Shown: piece after piece, positions 11,111 through 25,339 of the stretch | How positions within the stretch are numbered: the stretch's first letter is position 1 | How the letters are laid out: each line of letters starts with the position of its first letter | Notes under the pieces: generated by a model | Told to the model about the DNA's origin: nothing | The model's database searches: none | What the model saw: only the letters and a program-made list of their open reading frames with translations | From: Macrostomum hystrix | Lineage: Eukaryota; Platyhelminthes; Macrostomidae | Direction: 5' to 3' | DNA: 64,000 nucleotides | Assembly: GCA_950097015.1 (NCBI GenBank) | Contig: CATNEN010000039.1 | Location: 8,138,501 to 8,202,500 of the forward strand | Position numbers and translations under genes: made by a program

Positions 11111-14100
11111 GATGCGGCCCTGCAGTGAGACTGCACTGATGTAGTTTGTTAAACTGGTGTATTTTCTAAAAATAATTTCTGTCAGAATTTTGTAGAATTG
11201 TTGTTTTGCTGAAATTGGTCATTTAAAAAAGAAAAATACTTTGTTTTGCTGCTTATAATCACATGCAAGTGTTTTGAAAACTTTAAAATACTAATGGTAC
11301 ACTATGTCCCTATGCTACACAATACTTTTTGTTTAAAACTTACTAAGCTGAGATTAATTTTAGCTAGTAGTATAAAGCATAAATTATAATATAATGAAAA
11401 AAATATAATAAAACTGTGAACTTTGTCCTTTATTTTAGCAGATATAATATCTAGGCAATATAGCAGTAATTGACAAAAAAAGATTTCATCAAGGCACATA
11501 GTTCAGATTTTTAAGGATTTTTACCAACTTAATAAACTTTGGTAGTTAAAAAGTTTGTTGGATACAATAATAGGAATATGAATTCTAAGAGCATAAGTTA
11601 AAATTGTAAAGGTGTTTAATTTTTTAACTTAGTGTTTTTTTAATCCTGTGTAATCTGTGTAAATTCTGTTAGTGCAAAGATACATTTTGTTGGCAATTTT
11701 CAGCCTATACAGTGGTACAATGTCTGTGAGGCCAAGAGTCCCAGCAACAATCATATGGTCTGAGTCTTAAGGCATGCAGTTCAGTTCTATTAATTGCTGG
11801 CTGGCCATATTTAGAATAACTCCCCCATTGTAGTGTTTGCCAATAGGATGCTGTTGGTTTTGTAGCATAAATATTGAAAAATTTCATAAGTATAGCTTGG
11901 CATTAATTTAGCCAAATAGACTCCTGGCTCAACTGCCTGGGTGTAAATTATTGACTGGGTCCATCATCAGCATTAGTTATTTGAATTGACTATGCTAGCA
12001 ACTATGAACTATATCATTTATATTTCTTATATGTTGCATATTGGAATTAAGGGTAAAAATGTAAACATTTTAATGTGAATGCAAACCCTTGTAAATTTTT
12101 TTTGCGATTTTCTAATCAAGTTTATATGCTGGATACAACTTTAAAAAAATATATATATTTCAAGAAATTTTCTGTTTTCCAAGTTATAGTTTAGATATTG
12201 TTATAGACATAGTTATTACAAAGAAAATGTCTCTGTGTATTTAGCATGTCGTTTTTATAAACTTGGAAATTTTCCATCTATAGTTTACTATTTAGACTGT
12301 GGTGATGTGTGAATGATACCACAGATGTTACAGCTATACAAGTTAAGCATCAAGACAGAGCATAGAACTATGCAAGATTGTACACTAATACTAAAAAATT
12401 TGTAACTACATGACCAATAGCAGTATAAATATTTGTAAATTGTATTTACTTGTTATAAATAATTTAATTTAAACTTTTATGATAATTTCATTCAATAATT
12501 AAGCAAACTAAGAGATTGCCCAAGCCTAAGTGTCAGCAAACTCTGTCCCACAGGCCAAATCTGGTCTACAATGTAAAGGTGGCTTGTAAATTAACTTTTG
12601 AAACTTATATTTTACAATAATTGACTATATTTACTATTTCAATATACATAAATGGACTTGTAAATAGGGAGCCTAATGACTATGTTTTCTTCCTATTAGT
12701 ATTAGCCATATTGAAATTTTTGGCTCAAAAGACCATTAGGGCCTATGCCAAGCTAACAACAGCCTGTGTCTGTGCATACCTATAGGAAAAAAACATCAGT
12801 GTTGTGCCATGTTGCACTAAGCCATGCCTCCTAATTGTGCTTAATCTCAATTAGAATTTTTTTAATAAGCTAGACATGTTGGCAAAAATGTTGTTTTTAT
12901 ATAAGAATATTATAAACAATAAAAACTAGGTTAAAATCAATCTAATCAACTTCTATGGTTCTAAGGTTAGGCTATGGCTAAGATTCCAGAGTAAAATTTT
13001 TTTGTTTGTTGCTGGCCTATAGCACTGGCCTATACAAAAGCTTTATCTAGCTTGTAGCCAGGGTAGCCTAGTGATAAAAATTTTGTTGACCCTTGCCATA
13101 GCATATATCATGCTGAAAAAAATTAATTTAATATTAAATAATTAAATTAAATAAATTAGAAGCTACAAGTTTGTCTAGACCTTATTTTACAACATTATAT
13201 AAGTCAGCCAACCTTAACACAAGCATACTATTTTATAACTCACCCTTTTGGCAGGATATTTTGATATTTTAAATAACTTATAATTTTTACTTTTTTTGTA
13301 GGCTTATGTCTAGCTTTTTTTTCAAATTTTGAGATTTGTAGCATTGGGTATTTTTGTTTTAATTAGCATAAGTTTGTTTTCAAATTCAAAATCCTTCAAG
13401 AGGATTAGAAGCTTTAAAAGGTTTCTGAATCCTTTTCAGAATCTTTTAAATATAATTTTGGTATAAAAACTTAAAGTTTTCATAATGCATCAGTAAAAAA
13501 TTGCTTGGGATAGAAAACAAAAAGACAGCAGGCCTAGCTAAAACCTCCAGCTCCAGCAGCCAGGTTGGGGCCGATATCTGCATATTTATATTGTCTTGAT
13601 TAGAGAATTAAGATACTTAGGAGTCTTTAGGACTAAATCAATAATGAGTATGTAAAAGTAGACAAACAGTTTAAATACCGATAAAGTTTCAGACCAAAAC
13701 TGTTGGGGTCAATATTTAGTGTTGAAACAAGACAAGATAAATACGAAATGTGTTTAAAAATACTGTTTGTTAGTAGTAGATAGTAGTAAGGTAAATTGCT
13801 AGACGTCAAGCCAGGATCACAGAGCACGTGGAAATTGGTTTCTTTATTTGCTTTATTTACATAAATAACACATATAACGCGTAATAAATACACAAGAAAC
13901 TTTTCTTTTATAAATTTAGGAACAATGCATTCGAGTTTTTGCTAAATTAATTCGATAATGTGCTGACTTAGATCTGAAGTATATCGTAGAAAATTGGAAA
14001 TGGCGCAATATTCGAAACTCGGCAAAAGTCTAGCAAATAGTTAACAAATATTTAAATAATTTTTCTATACTGATATGCAAACAGAATTTATTCGTACAAT

Positions 14101-17100
14101 TTTAGGGGCACTTTATACTTCAGTTAACTAATGCTCATTAAATTAAATTTTAAAAGAGCCAAAAATACATTTTTACGATAACAAACTCCAAAGGCAAATG
14201 TGATTACCTGAATGTCAAATGTCATCTCTAAAATGTTAATATTTTTACACATTTGGTAACAGAAGCGAGGACTGAAGGAGAGTACATGATACATTTTTAC
14301 ATACAAGGAACGCACTACCAAGGACAAGGACACTACTTCCAGCCTTCCAGTACTGTATCTCTAAAAGACAGCAGTAGTGCAGTGTAGTGTAGTGTAGTGT
14401 AGGCCCTTGTGTAGTGTAGTGTATAGTGTTGTGTTGGAAAGAAGGGTAGTGAAGTACTCACTATGTCGTTTTACTAGAGTTGTCCTTGATACATAGATGC
14501 GTATAATAAACGTCCTCTTGAATCTTGCTGTGTACAATGTTGGTAAATCTGAATGTACATATTTATCTTTATTGCTGCGACTATAGTTTAGACCATGCAT
14601 GTGCATACACAGCCAGGGTAAATTACTATCGAGCTTGAAGAATTGCTTCCCAACTTAAAATTTAGTGTCTTGCATGAGCTAATAAAGCTGAATGTATAAT
14701 TCATGTTCACATAACTCATAATTCATGTTTTCTTTAGAAAAATAAGTACGAGAGCATTACTACCTAAACTAGTTGCATGGTTACCCGCTTGTGTACAAGA
14801 TTCGAGCTCACGGAAGGCTAAGTTGGCGTTAATGTCTACTTTTATTAGTAGTCCGTGATTGTGAATTGTTATGCATATGTATTATTTACCGTTTTTTTAC
14901 ACTTGTCCAGGTCTTTGTCCACGACTACTACTACTACTACTACACGACTATGACCATGACCAAAATCGATAGAAAAATAAAAACTTTTAAGCCATAGTGC
15001 ATCGTGTTATAGTCGAAAACCGCACTTAAATCGGAGCAGTATTGCAAGAGCTATGTTCAAAAGGGAAAGGACTTTTGGAACACCCCTCGTACATGTTAAT
15101 AGCAACGCAAGGACCGCTATAGGAAAACTTTGGTTTATACACGAAGTTATACAGTCTTAGGGTTATACACGAAGTGTGTTAGCGAAAGTCTATAGGTTAA
15201 CGTCGGTGGCGTGGCGACTGACGAACTGCACATAGGTCTTTGCTTATTTAAGGTTGTGATTAAAAGAGCTAGTAGTGTAGCTGATACTATGTCGTGTATT
15301 TAGTGAGTCAGACACTTTATAGAATGCATGCCAATTTTCAATACTTCTTTTCTGCACGAACTTTTATCAGCTTTTGTAAAAATAACATGCAGATGCATGA
15401 AGCCCTGTAGCGTGTATTTGTTTTCCGAAGAATCGGCGTTCAACTCGCGTACAAGACAAGACACAACACTAGACACGAGACTAGGCCTCACCCAAGCCGA
15501 CTAAGACATTACTCATTATTCAATGTGCGTATTTGGTGAGAAGGCAAATAAGACTCCGCCCAGTCCTATATTTTTCATGTACGCTGCCGATACCGCGTTT
15601 GCATGAGTTTTATGTACATTAGGTTATATTCTGCCTTCACTTGTGCGGCACGTGGAGTGGGGTCGCCAACCAATAAGCGGTGCCGTGGCCAAGGTCAGTT
15701 TATCGGGTAAGAGAAGGGAAGGGAGGGAATGAAATAAAATGCAAATGTCTCGCCTCGGACGAGGAGAAAAAGAAGCCTTAGCTCTGCACGCCCAATCTAA
15801 TGACGCAGGTTGTCTAGTTTTGCTTCGCGAAATCTTCCAAGCTAAATTCGTCTTAAAGGCGATTGTTAAACTACAACAAAGCAGTTTATTTTCTGAGCTT
15901 CCTAAGCTGTTTTAAAGATTCTCTACCAGTATTTCTTGACGTTTACCATTGGCACTTGGCAGTAGGACTGAGAAAGCAATATAAAAAATATCAAAAGATA
16001 CTAAAGATATTCGCCAAATCATTTGGCTTAATAAGATTTGGTGAGAAATAAAAACTATAAAATCAAAATGATTTCCTAACAACAGAAACTATGTCTTAAA
16101 AGCCGAAAAATAACAAATTGCGTGTAATTTCTTAAAGATGGAATGGAATTATTCATTGTCTAGACGGACGATGTCTTATAATATTATTTTTTTAGCTATA
16201 TTTTCAAATTTAGCTAAGTAAGCTTTGACATTGGTCCTTAAAATATTACTTTAATAAAACTATTATTTTAGTAACTAGGTAAAGTGCAGAAACTAAGTTT
16301 TTTATCAGATTATTCAGCAACACTTTTCGCTGTTTTAATGGTTTTATTATTAAGTAGCGAGTACTATAACTGAGTTAAGTTTAGAATGGCTAAGTTATTA
16401 ACGTATATCAAGTCGATCAATATTTTATTTTATTCTTAGCTAAATTTAATTTGCTATTTTATGTTGCAAGTCATTGTTCTGTGTACAAGGTCTATCTGCA
16501 TTCTTGTGAGCGTAGGTCATAATCACGTGACATTAAAACGACTAATCATAATCAACAGTGCACTCAATACCCAAGCAATAGCATCAACCTTCCAGATAAT
16601 TGAACAACCTGTGGCAAAATCTATCCCCAATCTTGCCTAGTAGTTCTCATTTGCAGCGACATACTCGTGCGGCTAAAGTTTATCACGTGTTGAGAAGCAA
16701 TTGTACCTGTACTCTCACACAATCACAATCTAGCGCTCTGATCGCTTGATAAAGGCAAAGCTTGATCCTAATACACAACAAGCAATAATTCTAGCTTTTT
16801 TCCACCGATTCCCTGAGTATCAAAAACAAACTTAAGGATTTAAGACTAGTCTATAGTCTTGTCGGGTTTATATGAATTTTAACGCCTGACCAACGGCGCT
16901 AGAGTGAATAATGCGACCGAAAGAGAATAATTGAAAAGTTTTTTAAACAAAACTCGAATGTACTTTCTCTGTTCACTAGCGTATAGGGCATTTGTGGGGT
17001 TTCCCCATAGACAAATGAACGAATGGTAAATATTGTTGCCATAGACTATGGCTTGTCTCTCTCTTCAAGGCTATCTTTCTCTATGCGATCGTTGTTCAGA

Positions 17101-17500
17101 CCCACATCATAATCTATCATATAGTGTTTTTAACTAGGGCCTATCTTCGATTCTAAACGAAATAAAGACGTAAAGTGTATTCAAGCGTCAAACAAATTGT
17201 ATGTCTATAAATTCAAGGTGGGGTAAAACTGAATGCTAAAAGCGCTAAAAGGCATAAAAATCATTTACTCGTAAAATTTGCTTTTCGTCAAGCCAATGAA
17301 CAGAGCTACGAAAGTAGTTCTGCTGAAGCATACTGATACTGCACAGAAGTGTCAGCTAATTTTGTAATTAGCTACTAGACACGTATTTTTGCAATACGAA
17401 ATGCAAGCTATACTACTACTGTTTGTATTTTCAGTGTCTGGATATATCAGTAAAGTTTTCTATTTGGATTTAAATAATCGGTTCAAGAGTCGAAATAATT
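11100..17500. other. AT-rich intergenic region without recognisable genes
   Basis: 6.4 kb with no ORF showing protein similarity and no long tandem array. Small features are a (TAGTG)n microsatellite at about 14375-14440, a short (ACT)n run at about 14922-14942, and CCATAGAC motifs at 17005-17012 and 17039-17046. It separates the divergently oriented MICAL and zinc-finger genes, so both promoters are probably here. No core promoter motif could be assigned with confidence. Confidence 0.6.
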
Positions 17501-17539
17501 TCTCACTAGAAACACCGCGGGAATCTGCATGTCCCGAGC

Positions 17540-20500
17540 ATGATGGCGAGTGAATTAGAGAATCTGCCAGCTGCCGACCTAGAGGACGGCGAGATCGATT
17601 CGAACGACGTCGTAGATGAAGACTCTATAGGCGACAACGATGACCGACCGAGCAAGAAGCATTCAAAACGTGACAGCGATGGAAAACGCAAGCGGAAGTC
17701 TGATAGGTCTGATCTAACTAGCGACATGACTAAGTCGAAGAAAGCTAAGAAGGCCAAATATAATGAAAAGGTGAGCGACCGTTGACTAGTGAAAATTCAG
17801 TGCGAATTGGACGCAATTGGACGAAATGAGGATACAGTGGAGCTGTAAAAATCTAACGCAGAAGTAGCTAGTTGAGAGGTAATGGTGGTTTTAGCGAGGA
17901 GGCCATTCTGCAAATTTCACTGACTCCTGAGCACACAAGCACACAAGCACACAAGCACACGGAAACTGCACGTAGGCACACACACAGGTGTGTACATCCA
18001 TCTGCTCTGAATTTCTCATTGTCAGGCAGTGTGCACTCTCACTGTGTCTTAAAAATTGCCCCTTAAGGGCGTAAATTCCACGACAAGCCCCCTAGCCTTC
18101 TCTTTACGACTGCGCTCGAAATGAATGTGGCCTCGCCGCGAAATCGAGCTCAGGGACAGGCAAACGCGTTAACCGCTCTGCCCCTCACCCTCCCAAGCTA
18201 ATGTTGTCACTTATTTTACAGAGCTGCTTGAACAGAAAAATTAGATTAAGTGTGTTGCTTACGGATAAAAATTAAAATAAATATATTCCATTGGCTCAGA
18301 CTCGAGCTACAGACATTTCGGTTAGGAATTAGATATTTGACTCACATGACAATCCCCCAAGTAAAATGCTTGCCTCAAAATCCGCCTCACTGATAGTCCC
18401 GACGAAGAACTTCGAGCCAGCTCCACCACGACGATCTCAGCGAATTGAATCCGCATGGAGCAACAGCGGCAGCTCCAGGACAGCTCTATGGTTACAGCAG
18501 CGAGGAAGACGACGATGCAGCCACCCACTGGAGCGCTGCTTCTGGCCTGTCCGAACCGGAAGACCTCGGCGTCGGACTTCACGAGGGCCGCATTCGCGCA
18601 TCAGCTGGCGGCAAGCCGAACGAACTGAAAAAAAGAACAGTCAGCCAGAAGAAGAAGAAGAAGAAGGAAAAGTGGTGCTACCGACCGAAAAAAGTCACCA
18701 TTGCACCTGTGCGAGCGGTCCCGGTGTGCACATTCTACATGGAGGGTCGCTGCAATAAGGTAAGGTGACGATTTTTGTCTGGCTTTAATTTCGTAAAAAA
18801 TTTTCTGCTATTAGTGACTGTCCCTGAGCTCGAATCCGCGGCCAGGCCACATTCATTTGGGGCGCAGCCGCGGAGAGGAGGCTTGTCGAGGATCATGGCC
18901 AACCCCTAAATGACTGAAGTTGTACAAGTACGCTGCTTGACAATGAGAAAATCAGGGCAGATGTATACCCCATATCCCTCCTTATGATATTAGTATAGCC
19001 ATTGATAACCTTTACTTTTAATAGGGAGACAAGTGCACATTCAGCCACTCGGTCGACAGGCCAAAGAGGCCCCAACTGTGCAGATTCTACGCCATCGGCA
19101 GCTGCAGCAATGGCTCGGACTGCCAGTTTATGCACTCGGAGTTTCCCTGCAAGTTTCACCACCTGTTCGGCCTGTGCCGCTCTGGGTCCGAGTGCCGATT
19201 CTCGCACGAGCCGCTCAGCTCGGAGATGCGCGCCGTACTTGACAGCAATGCGGCAAGCGATTCGGTAAATCATTGGTCCTGTCACTGTGGACTCGTTACT
19301 ATTGATAGCTACCAAGGACCACTAGAGAAGGACGGGAAACTTCGTTTCTTAGAAAAAAGTTTAGGAGGCAGGTTTTTGCCGAAAGATACACTACGGAGAT
19401 GTTATTGTTATTGACAATTTGACTACCAAGCCATTTTGCCGCCCGGTTTTATATCCAGAGAGATTCCCCTCCTGAAATTCTTTTGCCAGCGCCGGAATGC
19501 TAACAGCGTTGGCTGGTGACTGATTGGTTGACAGACTAGGCGATGGTGTCCTGTGGTTGAGCTGCGCCTAATATTTAGGCATATAGGCCTTGATCAGTGA
19601 CATTAGAGGAACTCACGTCAGGGTGTCCATATTGGCCTAGTTCCCCCTTTTGTAGCCCTTGAAGGTCCAGCAGTCCATCTAGATAAAGGTAGGTGACCAC
19701 CGAAGACGGTGGTCATCCGTCTACATGATGCAGGCACATTCGGCTGACATGCTGATATATTTTGAAGGCCTGGCAAGGCCGCACTGAGGCGCAGTGCTAA
19801 TTCGTGTATAGGGGTGTATAAAACACACTAGCGCTTATGGGAAAAATCTGATCTTCGGCCAGAAACATTGAATATCTCGACGGTCTGAAGAGCTGGCGAC
19901 TTGATTATTGTTTCAGAAGATGCGCAACAAAATGTTGGGCCATGTTCTTGACTTTCGTGGGCTCGCGTTGCTCCGTTCGGGTGCGGCACAAAAAACTGTC
20001 TGGGGGATTTGGTAGTTCTGCAGTTAATATTTACCTAATAATTAAGATAATATAATATAATGGATTACGCCTGCCCTGATTGGGCCAGATGTGCAGCCGA
20101 CAGCTCAGCCGCAGCTGTAGGCTGCGTACGGACTGGGGACGCCACACCCACCCTCAATTACTCCAGCTAACGCTGGCCCCATTTAACAGCTGGGTGAGCT
20201 GAAGCAAGTGTCTTGGTAAATGACACTCTAAAGCTTAATTAATAATAGTGATTAAACGTATTTTTAACGAATTACTATTTAACGAGTTCTAACAAAATAA
20301 TTAACGTTTCTTTGCTAGACTAATTAAGCTTTAGATTAAACTCACGAAATCATCATCCTAAACTATATACTTCCAGCAGTCAGAAAGCGCAGATAATACC
20401 AAAGCGAAATCGACTGTCTCCGAGGGTTCTGCCAAGCAAACTGCGACCGAGCCGCAAAGACAGAAATTCAGCCTGCTGGGTAGGTCGATTTGTTTTTGAA

Positions 20501-23500
20501 GCCACTTTTAAGCCACTCAGGCAAAAATTCTGGCTAGCCACTGTTCCTTGCTTCTATTTATTTCGGCCATTCTGATGTCTTATTAATTCAGAAGCGGTTT
20601 GTCTGAAAAATGAAAAAAATAAACGATTATAAAAAATAAAAATAATTGCAGGAGGGCTGCGGGCAATGACACATCATTTGGTGACACTAGACGCGCAGCC
20701 AGTGAGGAGGCAATTCTGCCCATTTCGCTGACTCCTGAGCACACACTCACACAGATACCGTACGCAGGCACACGCTCACACAGGTGTGTACATATGCCCT
20801 GACTTTCTCATCGTCAGGCACTGTACACTCTCAGTGTGCATCGGAGGAGGCATTAGAGGCCCCCAAGGACGTAAATTGCATTGCCCAAGCCTTTTCTCCG
20901 CGGCCTCGCCCCAAAAGAATGTGGCCTCGTTGTGGAATCGAGTTCAGGGACTTTAGTGGGAGAGGCAAACGCGTTAACCGCTTTACTACTCACCCCCAAA
21001 AGTAAACGATAGAATAGGACACAAGAACTCCTAAATGTCAAGGTGCCAAGCGAGATTTAAAAGGTTTAAAAATAATTGTTAATTGAGCCAGTTTCTAGTG
21101 TCTCAAATAAGCAAATCAACTCATCCAATCGGTCTCGAACGACGCTTTTTAATGTCTCAATGATGAGTTGCTTGAGACGTTACGGTTTCGCTTGCGACTT
21201 TTGAAAGGTGGCTGTAGGTCCTTAAAAAACCCATGAGTCGTTATCGTGGCTTTTGAAACGACACAAGATATCGTGTTAATTTGGAGAAGCTACTGGTCGA
21301 AGTAGTATATTACGAGCACTGAACGCACGACGTTAAAAAGGCGTTAACAAGTACGCCTCTGTTTTCTGAGAGTCACATTGTGAAGAATCTCGACACGAAA
21401 TTCTATTGAACCCTCATCATTCAGGTCGGTAGTCTTGGCTGCCTGTTTGTTAAGGGGACCCTGGAGATGACAAAAGAGTTTTAGTAAATCTCAGACTTCA
21501 AACGTTTGTGCCTGACTAGCAAAGCCGGCCCTTTAAAGCGCACTTTTAAGCTTATTCTTTGATTGCATTTGAATATGTTCCCTTGTTCCGGCTTCCTGTT
21601 GGCATGCGGATGGCATTTTCGAAGCAGAATCGCTGTCTCTCTCCAATGCGTGTCATTTTATATTTGTCGCAGATGTGGATATGGGCTTGTTCGTAGGCCT
21701 ATGCTCGGCCTGATCAGCATACATGTAGTCATGCAGCAGCTAAGGCTCTAGGGAGACTATGCGGCCAGATAATCAGCCTTATTTGCATTTATTATTTTGT
21801 GCAGGCACATACATTTCATTATACGAAATTTAGGCGCTGGGAGTGTAGTGAAATTGGGAGTGTAGGAATGGATGTTAATTAGGATAGATTGCTATTTCAA
21901 CATCTCTTCTTCACCTGTTTTTTCTTTATGAGAATCACACACACAAGCAGGAAGAAATGTCAAACGAACTTTAAAATGGGTAACAGCATGTATAGCGCGG
22001 TTAGATATGTACGTGGATGAGGCGCCTCCCCAGTCCATGGACAGAACAGGTGTCCCGTAGCTTTGGAAGCAGCACACAATGGCTCTGTCACTGGCTGCAC
22101 ATCTGGCCCAACTGGGCTAGCTGCCGTTAACATTTTCTCTTTTTTTTCCGGCATTTGTTCAATTCAAAGCTGTACTTTATCTTCCTTTACTTGATCAAGC
22201 AACATGCCACGACTCATATTTACCGCAGTCGTCAGACCCACTGTACCTTGTTAGTTTGCGAGTTAGTTATTTTTTCAAAAGGTGCAACACCCGACTCGGT
22301 TTCATGATGCACCTTGTGAACTGATTATAATTTTTACTTAGGCTCCGCGCCTCAGCCAAGCTTGCCAGCAGGAGTGATACCAGTGATTCAGCAGCCATCG
22401 CTGCCGCTTGACCTGCCAGCTGCGAGTCCAGATGACGCTGACGATCAAGAGCTCCGAACGCGCCCCCATCAACAAGAGCTTCCGCTGCATCAGCCGCCGC
22501 AGCAGCAGTCTTTTAAGCCGGCAGCCTTTCCACCGAGACCGTTCCCGCACCCTGGCGATGTGGAGAACCGCCATCAACCACTTCATCAGCAGCCTCCGCT
22601 ACCAGTGCGGCCTCCGTTTCAGCCGGTGATTCAAACTCTTCCGCGACATCCAGCACCTCCGACTTCGATGCCGCCTCCGACAAGAAGCGGGTAAAGTTAG
22701 AAAGGCTTGTTTTGCTATTAATTCAATATTCTTTGTTATTTCTTTGTTAATTCTTTGTCAGACCCACAGGTATCTTTGTCAGACCCACAGGTATCTTTGT
22801 CAGACCCACAGGTATCTTTGTCAGACCCACAGGTATCTTTGTCAGACCCACAGGTATCTTTGTCAGACCCAAAGGTATCTTTGTCAGACCCACAGGTATC
22901 TTTGTCAGACCCACAGGTATCTTTGTCAGACCCAAAGGTATCTTTGTCAGACCCACAGGTATCTTTGTCAGACCCACAGGTATCTTTGTCAGACCCACAG
23001 GTATCTTTGTCAGACCCAAAGGTATCTTTGTCAGACCCACAGGTATCTTTGTCAGACCCAAAGGTATCTTTGTCAGACCCACATGTATGTGTCAGTCATC
23101 AGACTCACAGTTATCTTGTGGTACCGTGAGTACTGTAAAAATCTGTGTAATCCCAGGTATATTTGTAGTACTCGCGGACAGTTTAGGCCTCAAAAACAGA
23201 AGTGATCTCACATCACACCCACAATCCGCACACTTCTCAGCGGCCAAATGCAACGACCGGCATACTCGGGTCCCCATCCACCGGAAAGGCCGTTTCCTTC
23301 GGCTCCTAGAAGCTTTGCTCAACATCAAGACGCTCCGCGACCGCTGCCGCCGCCGCAGTCGACGAAGCCGTCAGCCGCCGCCGTAGCCGCCGCCTCGCGC
23401 GCTCTCGATGTCGTGGCTTGCCTGCTGAGCGAGTTTTGCGGCACTTCTGCCACTCTTGGCCAGGAAAGTGCGTCGCCGACTGAAGCAAAGCCGGATTGCC

Positions 23501-25333
23501 TAGCGGCTTTGTCACCTGACGCAGAGGTGAGTATTGAGCTCTGCTGTTTGAGTCTGTCTGTTAATTAATTAAAAATGCCGATTGATTTTGGGCTACCTTC
23601 TTTGTGTATCAATATTTAGGATTGTAATTTCCAGCTTCTTCACCCTTCACTTTGATAAAAAATGTTATTGTTAAATTGAGAGTAGCACAGTCTAATCCTA
23701 TTTCATCTGAATATTCATTACACTCTAACCCTTTAACTTTACCTTTACCCTTTATTAGAATCCTCACTTACCTGATTAGAATCCTCATTTACCTAGTTGG
23801 AATCCTCACTAACCTGATTAGAATCCTCACTGACCTAATTAGAATCCTCACTACTTGATTAGAATCCTCACCTACCTGATTAGAATCCTCACTACTTGAT
23901 TAGAATCCTCACTTACCTGATTAGAATCCTCACTACTTGATTAGAATCCTCATTTACCTGATTAGAATCCTCACTTAACTGATTAGAAATCTCACTTACC
24001 TAATTAGAACCCTCATTTACCTGATTAGAATCCTCACTTACCTGATTAGAATCCTCACTTACCTGATTAGAATCCTCACTTACCTGATTAGAATCCTCAA
24101 TGACCTGATTAGAATCCTCATTTACCTAATTGGAATCCTCACTTACCTAATTAGAATCCTCACTTACCTGATTAGAATCCTCATTTACCTAATTGTAATC
24201 CTCACTTACCTAATTAGAATCCTCACTTACCTGATTAGAATCCTCACTTACCTGATTAGAATCCTCATTTACCTGATTAGAATCCTCACTTAACTGATTA
24301 GAAATCTCACTTACCTAATTAGAGCCCTCATTTACCTAATTAGAATCCTCATTTACCTGATTAGAATCCTCACTTACCTGATTAGAATCCTCACAGACCT
24401 GATTAGAATCCTCACTTACCTGATTAGAATCCTCACAGACCTGATTAGAATCCTCACTTACCTTTCAGGCCGTCATTGCCTCATGTTCTGTGGAAAATTT
24501 ACCGGCTGATCAGCATGACGGTGACTCATCTAAGGATCATCCGGCAGCGCCTCAGCAGCAGCCGGTGCTTGTTTTTCGAGCGCCGGTAAGTCTCAGAAAT
24601 TATAACTTTAATAGCGCGTATTTTGCATGGTCTATTGATTCAGGCCAGTCAGTATTGTTTCAGGCCAGTCAGTATTTGATTCAGGCCAGTCAGTATTGAT
24701 TCAGGCCAGTCTGTATTGATTCAGGCCAGTCAGTATTGATTCAGGCAATTTAGTATTGATTCAGGCAATTTAGTATTGATTCAGGCCAGTTAGTAGTTAT
24801 TCAGGCCAGCCAGTATTTATTCAGGCCAGTCAGTATTGATTCAGGCCAGTCAGTATTGATTCAGGCCAGTCAGTATTGATTCAGGCTAGTCAGGATCATC
24901 AAGGACATTTCTGTCCCGGTACTGCTCATCTTTCCTCGACCAACTCTTCTAGCCCGTATGTCGACGCAAGCTGCCGTGGCGCCTGTTGCCACTGGACCTC
25001 ATCAGCCGGCTGCCCTACGCGATGCAGCAGCTTCCTCGTGACCAGCGGGCTTCGGCAGGCGATCCCCGTTTGGCCCAATCGAATCCGCCGACTCAGCCGC
25101 AGAGGTCGCTAATCGATCCGCGAGTTCCGCCACGCGACCCGGCTCCGGTGGCAGCTGAACCTGAATTAGCGGCGCCGGAAGCGGAGCAAGCAGCCTCTCT
25201 GAAGGCCGCCAGAGCTAGTCGACTGCAGCTGAATGAGCGCTCCACAGCTGCCGCCGCGACTGCCTCGCCAGTAAAGTCGGTGCCCACCGTGACTTCGCGT
25301 CCGGCTTTTGACCCCCGCTTCCGTCGAATGTAG
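17540..25333 (+). CDS. ZC3H4: Three-CCCH zinc-finger protein of ZC3H4/ZC3H6/ZC3H8 type, 8 coding exons
   Basis: Vertebrate ZC3H4 works with WDR82 to restrict extragenic transcription, and this is the likely role by homology. Exons: 17540-17770, about 18397 (or 18421)-18759, 19025-19264, 20377-20479, 22342-22690, 23241-23526, 24469-24585 and 24953-25333. Phases agree throughout, giving about 689 residues. Exon 1 is acidic, then basic (LEDGEID, SKKAKKAKYNEK). Exons 2-3 encode three fingers: CTFYMEGRCNK|GDKCTFSH, CRFYAIGSCSNGSDCQFMH and CKFHHLFGLCRSGSECRFSH, followed by EPLSSEMRAVLD, the family's signature order. Later exons are Pro/Gln-rich, and the last has DPRL/DPRV/DPRF motifs like the vertebrate C-terminus, ending at TAG 25331. 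The 5' border of exon 2 is the least certain. Introns 5, 6 and 7 each contain a different minisatellite. The exact paralogue (4, 6 or 8) cannot be decided, so the symbol is family-level. Confidence 0.88.
17872..18196 (-). repeat. SINE-A copy (tRNA-derived)
   Basis: Minus-strand copy of the family defined by the full-length copy at 44312. The tRNA-like head is at the right (GCAGAGCGGTTAACGCG), and the tail side shows CACAAG microsatellite expansion. It lies in intron 1 of the CCCH gene. Confidence 0.8.
18820..18975 (+). repeat. SINE-A fragment, 5' truncated
   Basis: Starts at the box-B part (CCTGAGCTCGAATCC) and continues through the body to CAGGGCAGATGTATA. It lies in intron 2 of the CCCH gene. 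Confidence 0.75.
19404..20027 (-). mobile_element. TTAA-flanked MITE, family C, copy 1
   Basis: Shares hundreds of bases with 40226-40788 (opposite orientation) and 46173-46644. The right end is GGTAGTTCTGCAG followed by TTAA, and the left end is degraded. It lies in CCCH gene intron 3. No transposase is encoded. Confidence 0.75.
20045..20230 (-). repeat. SINE-B fragment lacking tRNA head
   Basis: Matches the tail and central domain of SINE-B (CACCCAGCTGTTAAATGGG on the minus strand, AATTATTA-type tail), immediately next to MITE copy 1. Confidence 0.75.
20648..20998 (-). repeat. SINE-A copy, near full length
   Basis: Reverse-complement copy with the tRNA-like head at 20995-20930 (box B GAGTTCAGGG region), ending near AATAATTGCAGGAGGGC. 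It lies in CCCH gene intron 4. Confidence 0.82.
22018..22130 (+). repeat. SINE-B 3' fragment, diverged
   Basis: Contains CCCAGTCCATGGACAGAACA and GGCTGCACATCTGGCCCAAC, matching the distal part of SINE-B. Confidence 0.55.
22754..23090. repeat. 21-bp minisatellite, 16 copies
   Basis: The unit includes TTTGTCAGACCCACAGGTAT, period 21 bp, with two variants (CACAGG and CAAAGG). It lies in CCCH gene intron 5. Being divisible by 3, it yields false ORFs on both strands. Confidence 0.96.
23752..24466. repeat. 21-bp minisatellite, about 34 copies, ending at a splice acceptor
   Basis: The unit includes CTGATTAGAATCCTCACTTA. The last copy runs straight into CCTTTCAG|GCC, the acceptor of the exon at 24469, so the array itself supplies the branch-point-like CTGAT and the pyrimidine tract. 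Confidence 0.95.
24641..24893. repeat. 20-bp satellite (family S20), about 12 copies, minus orientation
   Basis: The unit CCAGTCAGTATTGATTCAGG is the reverse complement of the large array at 58628-60830. It lies in CCCH gene intron 7. Confidence 0.94.
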
Positions 25334-25339
25334 AGTCCA

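Noticed and set aside
22744-23205. Repeat with regular 21-bp period considered as a CRISPR array
   Set aside because: No spacers: units are directly contiguous, the context is an animal intron, and no cas genes are present. The same applies to the other arrays.
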